From Pterobdella sp. o SKG-2022 (taxonomy: Eukaryota; Annelida; Clitellata; Hirudinida; Piscicolidae): a DNA stretch of 64,000 bases. The notes under the pieces are model-generated. The model did not search any database. It worked only from the letters and a program-made list of their open reading frames with translations, and was not told the DNA's origin. Within the stretch, counting starts at the first letter, position 1, and each line of letters begins with the position of its first letter. The stretch lies in assembly GCA_964035795.1 (NCBI GenBank), contig OZ038320.1:7896671-7960670 (forward strand). The letters are read 5' to 3'. Of the stretch, positions 53,865 to 64,000 are shown one piece after another. Both the position numbers and the translations under genes were made by a program.

Positions 53865-56038
53865 TCATAGCTCCATCTCTTGTGTCTCGTCATCAGAAAA
53901 GTCCGAAAGTGAACTTTCAGAAGATGACCCATCTTTTTCATTTAAACGCAGCGCTGCTTCAGTAGCGTATCGTTGCACGTAATCTGTGGAAAGCAAGATA
54001 GCTATAAGGATTTTTCAAGAGGCTTTAAATAAAGTTCTTAATTCAATATGAATTTTTATTTCTACAAGATTTTTTTTCATAGTTCAAAGCGCTTGCTACA
54101 AATTTTATGTAGTGAAATCACACTGTGGAAAAGATGCTGACTGTTAGTCCATCATAGGACCGAATCAATCAATCAATCAAATCCTTTTTATAGCCCGTTT
54201 TCCTTTACCAAGAGTTGGGCTTTTTGAAAGTTCTATCTCGAAGTCGGCCTTTCCATTAAGAGCGGTCGAGTGGATCCGCACAAACCATGTCTAGCTTTCT
54301 TTTATCATTCAATATAAGCTCGTTCCAAGTCCAATTGTTCTTTCCTATCTACGTTTAAAATTATTTATAATCACCTACCTTCACAATAGTTTACTACTAA
54401 TGATTTATGATAAGATTGTACTTATCGAAAATTTTAGTTTTTTTAAATAAATGTACCAAAAAATTCCTCAAAAAAAAATTGAAAATAAAAAGTTATTCAA
54501 ATAACTATGAAAAAAAAAGATAAATCAGATGTTTCTAAAAAATCTGTATTAAGATATCATTATTTTATCATAGTCAGCATCTTTCCCTTTTTCTAACCCT
54601 TTCTCTCCATTTCACCCTGTCATAGGCATCTTCAAGATCTAATCCAAGCCCACGACACAAAGGTTTTTCATCATATTTTTCCGAGCTAACCTTAGACTTC
54701 CTCTTTCTCTACTGCCTTCAACCTCAAACCTCCACGCCTGCTTAACACTATCCTCATTCCCTTTCCTTACAACATGCCCCAGCCATCTCAAACTTCCTTG
54801 TCTCACCATTTCAAAAATTGTATTATCCAACCCCAATCTAACCATCAACTCTTTTATATTCACACCATCAGCTAGCTGCACACCACACATCATTCGAAGC
54901 ATCCATTTTTCTGCCCTTCTCAACATACTCTCTTCAACGGATCTTACCACCCAAGTTTTCGAACCATATGTCATGACAGGCCTCACACATGTTCTATAAA
55001 TTTTTCTTTTGATATTCCATGTGTGTCTTACCACATAATATAGAAGACATACTGTTGAATGCCTTCCACCCCAGTCCTATCCTGAGTGTAACAGCTAGCT
55101 CATTTCCTCTTCCACCATTCATATTATCCCCTAGATAACAAAAAATATTCACCCTCTTCAACTCACTCAGACAAAAATTTAAAAAATTATTACATACCTT
55201 ATTTGAAACATTCATACAAACCCCGCATTCAAAGTTCCATTCATCTTACAAGATACTCTCTTTACCCTAGCACACCGCGCATGAACCCACTTCTTACACC
55301 TCACACAATTTACTTTAGCCCTCTTCCCACACACACACTACATGGACCAATCTTAGCCAAAACAACAACTCCACTACCACCGCCACTTTCCATGACTTTT
55401 GTTTTACCAAGATTAATCTTCAATCCTTTCCCTTCAAAGGCTGCCTTCCAACGGATGAATTGTGCTTCTAGTTTTTCAATAGTTTCTGCCCTCAAGACCA
55501 AGTAAGCTGCATAAAGCAGTTTATATAAAGCACCTTTTCTTTGGTATTTAGACAATACATCTAGCACTATTGAAAACGTAAACGGTGAAAGAACCGAACC
55601 TTGATGGACACCTACTTCAACATCAAATTCTTCTGAGTGTCCACCTCCAACCTAAACTCGCGTTTTTGCTCCTTTGTACATGGACATTACTGCCTGAACC
55701 AACCTTTCCGGGACCAATCTTTTTCTCAGCGCCCATTCAATCACCTTCCTTGGCCCCCGATCAAAAGCCTTATCTAATATAACGCTTTGATAAAACCATA
55801 AACAATTTTTATAAATTTTTCATTGTATATTTTTTTAATCTCAGAATATTTACATAATTACCCCCATGTAAAACTAAAGATACAAGTTTTAGACCAATCA
55901 CCAAAATTAAAAATGTTGGAAACCGCTCCTTCAAAGGTGAATCTCCTACAAATAGTTTATTTTAATTCTTTGAAGCAAAAATAAATATTGAAATGGTAAC
56001 ACTTTTAGAAGTTTATTTTATTTCACGAAACATACATA

Positions 56039-56114
<76 letters not shown>

Positions 56115-58575
56115 TGTACCTTCACTTGATAATGTAAGTTCATCTTACGAAAAGCTTTGTGGAATAAAATAAACTCCTGAATGTGTTTTCAGTTGAATAG
56201 ATAGTTTAAAGTATGATTTATTGTGACCTAGTTAGTTGATTGAAGAAACTAATGAACACAGTAGTATTAGAGCTGTATTAGCCTTATTTTTGAAAAACTA
56301 ATAATGCTTGGCACACAAAATTTTAGATCTCCTGTCAAAAATTCACTTTCAGCCAAACACATGAGCCCTTAGATTATCTAAATCCTCATTAAACTTTTTT
56401 TTCCCTTAAAAATAGCCTTGCTTCACCCAAACTTCTTTTAATTCTAAGGTGCTCCTCTAGCTATCGCGAACACGCTCAAAGAAGAAGCCGCCAAAATTGG
56501 AAATATCAATTTTGATAACACAGGCTTGTTGCAAGCAAAACTTTCGGTTAGACATGGGGGAATTGGTCATCAGATAAGCCCAGAAAATCTAAATGGTTTT
56601 TTGAAAATTTGTTGTATATTTGTGTATATTCTCTTTTGCCATTTTTTTTATAACAATATACATATTTTTTGCTGTTATCGTTAATTAATTTCATTCATAT
56701 GTACTTGAACTATTCCAATTTTTTTTTCAATCGTTCAGTTTAGTTATAAGTATTTAAATGGTATTAAATCATGGCTTAAACCTTATATGGTCTTCATAAT
56801 TGTCCAATCAAAAGTTAGCTCTTCGAAAAACCACTACTAATGATGACATGACTATGGGTTCCTTTCCTATTCATCAAGTGGTGTCCCCTTAAATACTTTC
56901 AAAAGCATTTTTCATTCTTCTGGTACGTGTTTACAAACCTAACCAATCATTTTATTGTTTTCAGCATATTTCCGAGAGTTCACTATTGCGATTCTAATGC
57001 TATTCATATACAAAACTGGTTACAATAATCTTCTTTTGCCAAAGTAAATACTGAAAATTATTTGAACGCAAAAGGTAATTTTATTAAGTACAAAGCTGTT
57101 CATTAACAACGTAACATTATCAAGTATGTGATAATGTTACTTTGTTAATGAAAAGCATTGTACTTAATAAAATCACCTTTTGTGTTCAAATAATTTGCAG
57201 TAAAACTGGTTTTAAATTGCAATATTATAACAAACTCATTTAATTTTCAACATATAAGTATTTCTTATAACTTTATAAATTCCGCATGATATGAGGTGAT
57301 AGTGGAGAAAAAAAAACAATAGATGTACTGAAAAATGCTCAACAAGAACAAAACAAACATTCACCATTACCCCAACAACACATTCTTATTTAAATAACAG
57401 CTTGCACAAGAATCCATCACCATTCTGGCTAAGCCATTAAAGAAAAAATGACAAAAAGTACTATTTAAAAATCATATATTTGAAAAAAATAGAAATATTT
57501 TAAAATTAAATTTATATCTGACATTGGCAGTTACCTTGAACTTTTTTGTTGTATTCCTCAGGTCGATGGAGGTAAAGGGCTGCTGCACTACCATTGAGAG
57601 GATCAGTTGGGTTGGGGTAGGTGAGCAATTGTGGCAAAAATGACTCAAAAATGTTTGATAAATCTGCCATTAAAGTAGTTTATAGTGTTAATTTGCATGT
57701 TTGTTTAAAATGAAAGCACATTTTTTTTGAATAAATCATAATAATAAACTATTTTTTAATGTTTAATATAGATGAAGAAATATCAAATATCTTTGAAATT
57801 GAAAAATATTAATTACCGTGTACTCAAACATAATAGGCATACATTTAAACACAAATGAAACTCACCATATAAAGCTGTCCATGCTTGGTTTATTACATCA
57901 AGACACACTGTCCCTGAACTGTTACAAAGTGGATCTAAATGAGGTTATTCTGAAACAAGTGATTAGAACCATTAACTATTCAAAACAACTTACACTTCGT
58001 CAACATTAGGATGAAAAATCTTGTTCATGAAGCCTGATTTTATTAAAATTTTCAGTTGAAAAAATTTGTAGGTATGGTTTTAATTTATGAATTTTGGGAA
58101 ATAAATTTAGTGCACAAACCAATTGATGGTGATTTGAATGGGTATCTTTCAGGCAAGTCAACTCTCACCTTCCATACACCTCCCTCATATGGGGCTGTAA
58201 CAAATCCAGTAAAACGGTCAAATATGAAATAATTTATTTTTATTTGAAATTTAATATAAAAAAATGATGAAAAAGTTTTTCACTTTCTGCAGGACCATAA
58301 AACTTGACAACAAATTCGTGAAGACCCCCTAGTAGAGTTACTTCGTGTTTGCTTTCTATCCTATATTTCACAAAAAATTATTTTAAAAAAATTTAATATA
58401 AATTTTTAAAAACTTCTTCATATTGTTAAAAAAATAGATTAAAACAAATACGAGACGGGAATAGTTTCGTCCAAAAATGAACAATAAACAAACGTTTTCA
58501 AAGAAATTATACGTATTCTTACAATTTAACAACGTCAGTGTCCATTCTTCTTTTTCCTGGGCTCGGAGAAGACAT
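53865..58575 (-). CDS. UBE2H: Ubiquitin-conjugating enzyme E2 H (UBE2H), complete, 7 exons
   Basis: UBE2H is an E2 that passes ubiquitin to substrates and works with the CTLH/GID E3 complex. Exons: 58575-58523, 58360-58284, 58194-58120, 58033-57994, 57918-57866, 57663-57535, 53983-53865, totalling 546 nt (181 aa; human 183). Motifs: start [18 protein letters not shown], nearly identical to human; [45 protein letters not shown] with the catalytic Cys in GTVCLDV (exon 5); [24 protein letters not shown]; and the acidic Ser-rich tail [14 protein letters not shown] ending QEMEL. The last exon lies 3.55 kb away, beyond an intron with a LINE, a SINE tail, an (AT)n run and a foldback element. Confidence 0.97.
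54070..54135 (-). repeat. SINE tail A fragment
   Basis: The reverse complement reads CCACAGTGTGATTTCACTAC and AAATTTGTAGCAAGCGCTTTGAA, matching the tail of the SINEs at 11502 and 24149. No tRNA head follows. It lies in the last UBE2H intron. Confidence 0.7.
54590..55800 (-). mobile_element. LINE RT fragment in UBE2H intron (same family as in GNL2)
   Basis: On the minus strand: [41 protein letters not shown] and [19 protein letters not shown]. Then [59 protein letters not shown] and [17 protein letters not shown]. These are the RT palm-to-C-terminal blocks of a widespread invertebrate LINE. The 3' end is present, the 5' part missing. The catalytic YADD reads as YAAY, and several stops break the frame. 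Confidence 0.85.
56042..56116. repeat. (AT)n microsatellite followed by poly-T
   Basis: About 28 AT dinucleotides, then about 19 T. In the last UBE2H intron. Confidence 0.97.
57050..57201. repeat. Foldback element (MITE-like hairpin), 152 bp
   Basis: Arms 57050-57122 and 57129-57201 are about 73 bp each and pair with scattered mismatches (for example AAAGGTAATTTTATTAAGTAC against GTACTTAATAAAATCACCTTT), around a 6-base loop. The right arm ends TTTGCAGT, which also resembles a splice acceptor. It lies in the last UBE2H intron. The word AAAACTGGTT is found shortly before the left arm and directly after the right arm. Confidence 0.88.
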
Positions 58576-59059
58576 TGCAGAAAATAAATTACGTCTGGAA
58601 TATTAAAGTTCAATTGAAGTTTCAACAAATTAAATCACTCTGGTTAAGCTCTATCTTGTTTATTTCTTACGAATTTTCTATTTATACTATCCAATCAAAT
58701 CAGCTTGCATCTTTTATGAAGCGCCTATTTAGAGGCGTATTGAGTCGAAAAATTGCTTGTTTATTTTTCCAAGTCGAACTTCGACAGAATGAAAAAATGA
58801 AGCATTGTGATAATATCGAATGAAACGCTATAAAATACCTTGGCTGTAACCATTTCACGGTAGACATTTTTGTTGAGATATTAAAATATTCTTTCAAAAA
58901 GTTAAAAATAATGAAATATTTTTAATATCTCAAAAGCAGATACGCGGACAAAGCTAAAAAAGAAAAACACTACGACGCAAAATGGTTTTAAACATATAAA
59001 TACTTTAATAAACACATGAAGGTTGAAGTACACTATGATGAAATTACAAAAGAACAGGT
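58576..59059. promoter_or_regulatory. UBE2H upstream region and TJP 3' UTR
   Basis: 484 bp lie between the UBE2H start and the TJP stop codon on the same strand. It should hold the UBE2H promoter and 5' UTR plus the TJP 3' UTR. No specific element can be identified from the sequence. Confidence 0.5.
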
Positions 59060-62000
59060 TCAAAAGTGGTCTATCATGATTTTAATTGAATTTTGAGTGT
59101 CTGCGAAGTAATCATTTCCATTTTCTATCTTTACATTTTGCCATGACTTCAAATTACCTGAAAAATTTTGGAAGATTTTTGTAAAAAAAGAATATTTAAT
59201 CAAACTTTATATATTTGAACGCAATTAAACATGCAAGCATCACGTTGATCTGTTTTATCACAAAAAGCAAATAAGTTCCCTAGGCAAACATGCTTCGTTA
59301 TTGCATTTTTCGAGACTCATTTTTATTAATAAATATGCCACGTGTATAGAAATTTTTCAAAAGTCTAAATTTCTAAATTTTAAAAATGAACAATGCTTAT
59401 AACAAAATCTTATTGCTAAGCTACCTGAAGGAGTTTCCAGAGATTTAAGGTTGAGAGACCATTGTGAAGGTTCGAAGTTGCTCGAGGGAGGCAAGTGCAT
59501 TTCAATGGGCTTCTTGAAGACTACTCCTGTGGGTCCACACATCACCAATGGCGATAATGGCATTTCTCCTGTATCAATAATATTGTCGAAATTAAATATA
59601 GAATGCTGAAAAGCTTCGAATTTCAAATAAACTTAAACATGAGTACTGTTATTATCAGAACTATTTGCAATAGATTGCCTAAATAATTACTCTACATGAT
59701 AAACTAAAAGAACAAAACTTTACCTTTGTCTGAATCTAAGGGAGGCATGCGGTTTTGCTCATTGCAGACCCTGAAATATAACTCTTGATTTACGCCTTCC
59801 TCTATGCATCCTTTCGGTATGACCAGTTTGACACCTATGTTTTGAAGTTAAGCTAAACAGTTATTTAGACCAATGATGAAATATTTCAAAATATATATAT
59901 ATAAGTAAAAGCACATGAATTTTAAAAACTTTCCACAACAAGGTAATTTTATAACACATTTTGAAAATAAAAATAATGGTAAACTATTTTTGACACAATT
60001 TGATGAGCAACAAACACGGATTATTTATTAATTAAAAACACTAAACTTTTCGTAAAAATTTTTTACATTACTGTGATCAAAGAGCACATTATATCAGCCT
60101 CCAGTTAATAGATTTAAAGAGAAAATGATTTTTTGATTTATTTTTAAAATACCAAGCTTTTCGATATTCTCTAGATGCAGTCATTAGGTAACTAGTATTA
60201 TTTGAAAAAAATATCTGATGTGAAAAAGTTCAAATGAAAACATATATCAAAAACTAAAGAACCGGTTTCTTTTAACTCTAGCACACCGCCTTCACTACCA
60301 AAAACTCCTCTTGCTTCTAACATGGTAGATACACTGAATTTATTACGTCATAATTTTATTGATTTTTATTTTTTGAATGTATCTATATATTAACTCACTT
60401 GTTTTCAGCTTCAGTGTTGTATGCGTGGGGCACTTGCGTTTTGAAATTCCTCTTGGTTTCAAATCTTGGTACGTTTTTTTCTTGTTCTTTTGGGTTGTTT
60501 CATATGATTTTGATGTAATTTAAAATAATGAAACTTAATAGAAACCTTCATTTGTATTATTTATTTAATTCTTAGTAACATCAATTATTACTTATTTCAA
60601 TGTTGTTCTCATTCCTGTTGATCGGAAGCAAACTATCGGCTTTGAAGTTGTCAAAAATGAGTTTGTTGAGGGAAATTGTTTGCGAAGTTGATTCATGCAT
60701 TGATTTCCGAAAAGTTTCTGGTGCTCTAAAAATTGAATTGATTCAAATTTAAATAATGCATTAATTAATAAACTCAGAAAACTCGAATTTTCATGAAAAA
60801 CTTATAGAAAAAAAATTTTTTGAAAATTGTCCACAATTCTAACATTCCAAAATTTTATTCAAAAACGAATTCCATAGAAATTACTTCGCTTTTGGTCTCA
60901 TTGACAATTCCGGCGTAAGTTTTTGATTTGTAGATTGGTTATTCTGGTTTATATTTCTACTTTGATTGTTCTGCGTTTGATAGGAAACAAAGGGTTGGTA
61001 ATTGGGGTAAGAGCGTGGATGATTGATGGGGTTATGGTGGCTCATATGAAGAGAATGTAAGGGAGGTTGTATTGGTTTGGGCAGTTTTGGGGGTGGCTGA
61101 GAGTAATAATGAGGCTTGTTATGTGATTTAGTGAATTGATTATTCCTTAATTTTTGCTCTCCAGGCACTTGGTAGAACTTGTGCTGGTGATGTGTTGTTT
61201 GAGGTTGGTGGCGTGGTAGCATTATAAGTGGAGATTTGATTTGCCTTAAACAACCTGAAACGTCAGCTGAAAGAATAATAATGTTTTTTAGATTTCAATT
61301 TTAGAACAATGATCAAACTTACTTAAAAAAATGAGTAATGATTAATAAACCTGAATCAGTAGAATGAAAATCTTTAGAGTATTGTTTGTTTTTGTTTTCG
61401 TCGGCAGGGTAACTTTCATAAGGTTGCTGGGAAGCCACACCTTCGTGGAAATTGTTATAATTTTTTACATAGCTAGGAATATTGTTGGTCATAGTCATTT
61501 GGTTGATGTTGTTGTAGTTATTTTCATTCTGATCTGGGCAATTGTCGTTTTCAACACGGTGAGGGGAATTTCCGTATTGGATTCCACAATTTTCGTTTGC
61601 TACTTTTTTATAAGAAGCTTCAGTCTCTCCGTTAAAATTCGCGTTTTTAAATTCAGTACAATTGTCAAACAAATTACCATTCGAGTATTTCTTCTCTGAT
61701 TGATTCCCCTTTTCCAATTTATTATTATTGTAATCAATATTATGCTTATAAATGACTGAATTGCTTGGACTAGTTTGTTTGGCATTTTCATTTTGAGATG
61801 TGGCTTTCAACGTAAGATTTGAAACTGTAGAATAAGAGGGGAGATACCTTACTTTACTTGTACAGTCATCATTTTTAGAGTCAACGCTGTTTTTATCTTT
61901 ATCGTAGAGCAAATTAGGATCAGAAGAGAATCTAGGGAGGGAGGATGGTCGTGAGAAGATAGGTGTGGTGGATGTGGAGATGTTGAAAAGAGGCAAGAAG

Positions 62001-64000
62001 GACAAATTAACATCATTTATTGCATAAAACTTGTCGTCATCGTACAATTTCGTCTAAAAATTGGTTTTCAATTAGTACTTAAAATTTTATTTTATAAATA
62101 AAATATTCTATTCTATATTATATAGGAAATTTGTAAAACTATTAACCCTTGTTTCATTCACCCATACTCTATCTTTTTGGATGTTCAATATCATCATCAA
62201 TAATTCTTCCACTAAGCTTTCTCCAACTGATAAATTGCAAATCCCTAAAAACGTTAATTCAAAATTTCAAGCTAAATTTTATTTCAAAGATTTATTACAC
62301 GTTGAACTAAAATTTTTTAGAGAATCTTTCATTAAACTTTTTCTTTGGTTAAGTTTGATAAATATAAAAGTTTTACCATGAAAAAGATATGAGTATCTTT
62401 TCGAAAGATCTTGCCACTTTTGCAATGCTTTTTTAATTCCTTTTAAAGAACTTGCTATTGATTCTTTGGTGCTTCCTTTTCCATAAATGTGGCTAATTGA
62501 ATTGTTATAAATGTTTTCTTGGTAATTTCCCAAATCATTTTCCAATAAGGACCATGCTTTTTTCACCTTTTAGAAATAATAATCTAATAAAAATTTATAA
62601 AATTGAAAAATGTTATTTTTCAAAGTTTTATTAATAGTAAAACATTTCGTGAGCCCAGTATAATGATTTATGTTATCAAAAAATGTGCCAGCTAAAAATT
62701 TTTTGAATGTAAATTAGCATATCTTTGTTATAGACTGAGTCACCTCTTGTTTGGTATCGGCATCAAGCATTATGACAATGGGAATGATATCAGTTCTCAG
62801 AAGTTTGTTGATGCTTGATGGGCCCACATTGATTAAAGCATGCTTGTTCTATAGCCCCATAGTAATTAATGTGATTAAATAATGATATTTTTTAATTAGC
62901 AGAAAAAAGGATAGCGTTCTAAAAACTCAGATAAACCACCTTTTTTGTGACAGATTTGATTGAAGCTCCCGTGAAATAAGGAACTTCCGAGTTTCCCCCA
63001 TTGCTTGTCAAAACTTTGTTTGTTTGATAATTTAGTATTAACTAACATACGTGGAAAAAGTAATCATCTAAAATTACACGAGTACTTGGTTTTTCGAAAG
63101 CCTCCTGGAACCGGGTCAAGAGGAGGTTTGCTAGCACGTCATGCAGCATGCCATACAAAATGATGGGTCTCTTGTAAGAAACTTGATTGGGATATTTATT
63201 TTTTTGGTTGAATCTCAGTCAACTAATTTTTAAATATTTACTATTAATGTCTTAAAAAATTCATTTATAATCAATAACAGACCATTCTTGTATACAACTC
63301 GGTCATAAGCGGGAATCGAATTCAACTCAAAGTTTTTATCTTCGATGGCGTTTTGAAAAATATTCAGTGAGTCTTCTGACATGAGGTTTGGAATAAATGA
63401 AGATTTCGGTCTTTTTTTGAAAAGAGATGTTGTTTTCTTAGATGCTGCTTCTTTATTGCCTGATGTTGAACTTGCAGACAATGCATTCAGATATATTGCG
63501 TACAATGGTTCAACCCTTAAAAAAAGGTATTTTAAAATTTGAAATTATAATGAAATGCACTCACTTTTTCAAACTTAGTATAGTTCCTCTTTTCTTCTTT
63601 TTGCGTATTGCTTCTATTGAAGTATTTGAACTATTCTTTTTAGTTTTTGAATCTTTTGTCTCTTTGCCATCTTTTTTATCTTTGGAACTTTTAGAATCTT
63701 TGATTATCGAACATCCTTTGGTTACTCTGACAACAGACCACGTTCCCACTGCTCCGTTATGCAGGGTGTCAACCACTTGGAAAACCTCACCTCTGTTGAA
63801 GCACAACTGTTCATTGTTGCTGCCATCACCAACGTTATAATCCATGTTCACTCTGTAAAAAACAAATTAAAAAAAGTATGAAATTTTTATTACTTTTAAT
63901 AGTTAGTCAAAAAAATTATGAAAGCAATTGTAACCTGACGTAAAAGAGGTCTCCAGCACCCGACCCTGAGCTCTCCTGCATCAGTCTGTCGTAGTCTGAA
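59060..64000 (-). CDS. TJP: Tight junction protein ZO (TJP/polychaetoid), 3' 16 exons: SH3, GUK-like, ZU5
   Basis: ZO proteins are junctional MAGUK scaffolds linking membrane proteins to actin. Exons: 64000-63935 (cut), 63852-63565, 63515-63283, 63181-63080, 63013-62940, 62848-62744, 62566-62377, 62226-62147, 62053-61351, 61266-60885, 60725-60592, 60464-60399, 60316-60263, 59834-59724, 59568-59425, 59157-59060; about 943 codons, phases consistent. SH3: CFNRGEVFQVVDTLHNGAVGTW. GUK-like: PAYDRVVYKNVSYKRPIILYG, KHALINVGPSSINKLL, IIPIVIMLDADTKQE, DRVWVNET. A Ser/Asn/Gln-rich linker (exons 9-12) is unconserved. ZU5: ARGVFGSEGGVLEL, LVIPKGCIEEGVNQELYFRV, PLSPLVMCGPTGVVF, ending IMIDHF as in ZO-1. 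The PDZ domains lie beyond the right edge. The ZU5 end separates ZO from other MAGUKs; which vertebrate ZO it matches cannot be said. Confidence 0.94.

Overview
The window is nuclear DNA from an animal. It is very AT-rich, and its genes are split by GT-AG introns, many of them short (about 45-400 bp). Every conserved gene is a recognisable metazoan orthologue. Several LINE families and a tRNA-derived SINE family lie in introns and intergenic DNA. I cannot name the species; an invertebrate is most likely. Exon limits were set by reading frame, GT/AG signals and family resemblance. Exon lengths agree with intron phases throughout, apart from one unresolved gap in BIRC6.

Layout. (1) 1-20491, minus: 5' part of a BIRC6/BRUCE gene, 36 exons and about 2,900 codons, running off the left edge before its UBC domain. 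(2) 22651-27210, minus: complete 15-exon GNL2 (nucleolar GTPase, 499 aa). (3) 28844-31559, plus: cell-surface protein with NIDO, IPT-like, AMOP, VWD and sushi domains in one huge exon. (4) 32061-34009, minus: complete 8-exon CDC7 kinase (376 aa). (5) 34190-37134: decayed RTE-type LINE. (6) 39850-40439, plus: broken third member of the NIDO-AMOP family. (7) 40440-48857: gene-poor DNA with a SINE, low-complexity DNA and a CR1/L2-like LINE. (8) 48858-51552, plus: second intact NIDO-AMOP-VWD gene. (9) 51950-52690: another copy of the same CR1/L2-like LINE. (10) 53865-58575, minus: complete 7-exon UBE2H (181 aa). (11) 59060-64000, minus: 3' part of a ZO/TJP (polychaetoid) gene coding for SH3, guanylate-kinase-like and ZU5 domains.

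The five housekeeping or cell-biology genes share the minus strand but have no evident joint function; this is ordinary eukaryotic gene order. The most unusual part is the plus-strand NIDO-AMOP family at 28-52 kb. Its two intact copies are almost identical over the NIDO block and again over the AMOP-VWD block, but strongly diverged between those blocks and at the C-terminus. That mosaic suggests repeated gene conversion between copies 20 kb apart. Also notable are a 372-bp near-perfect palindrome inside the intron that splits the BIR domain, a foldback element in a UBE2H intron, and a LINE fragment lying directly against a GNL2 splice donor.
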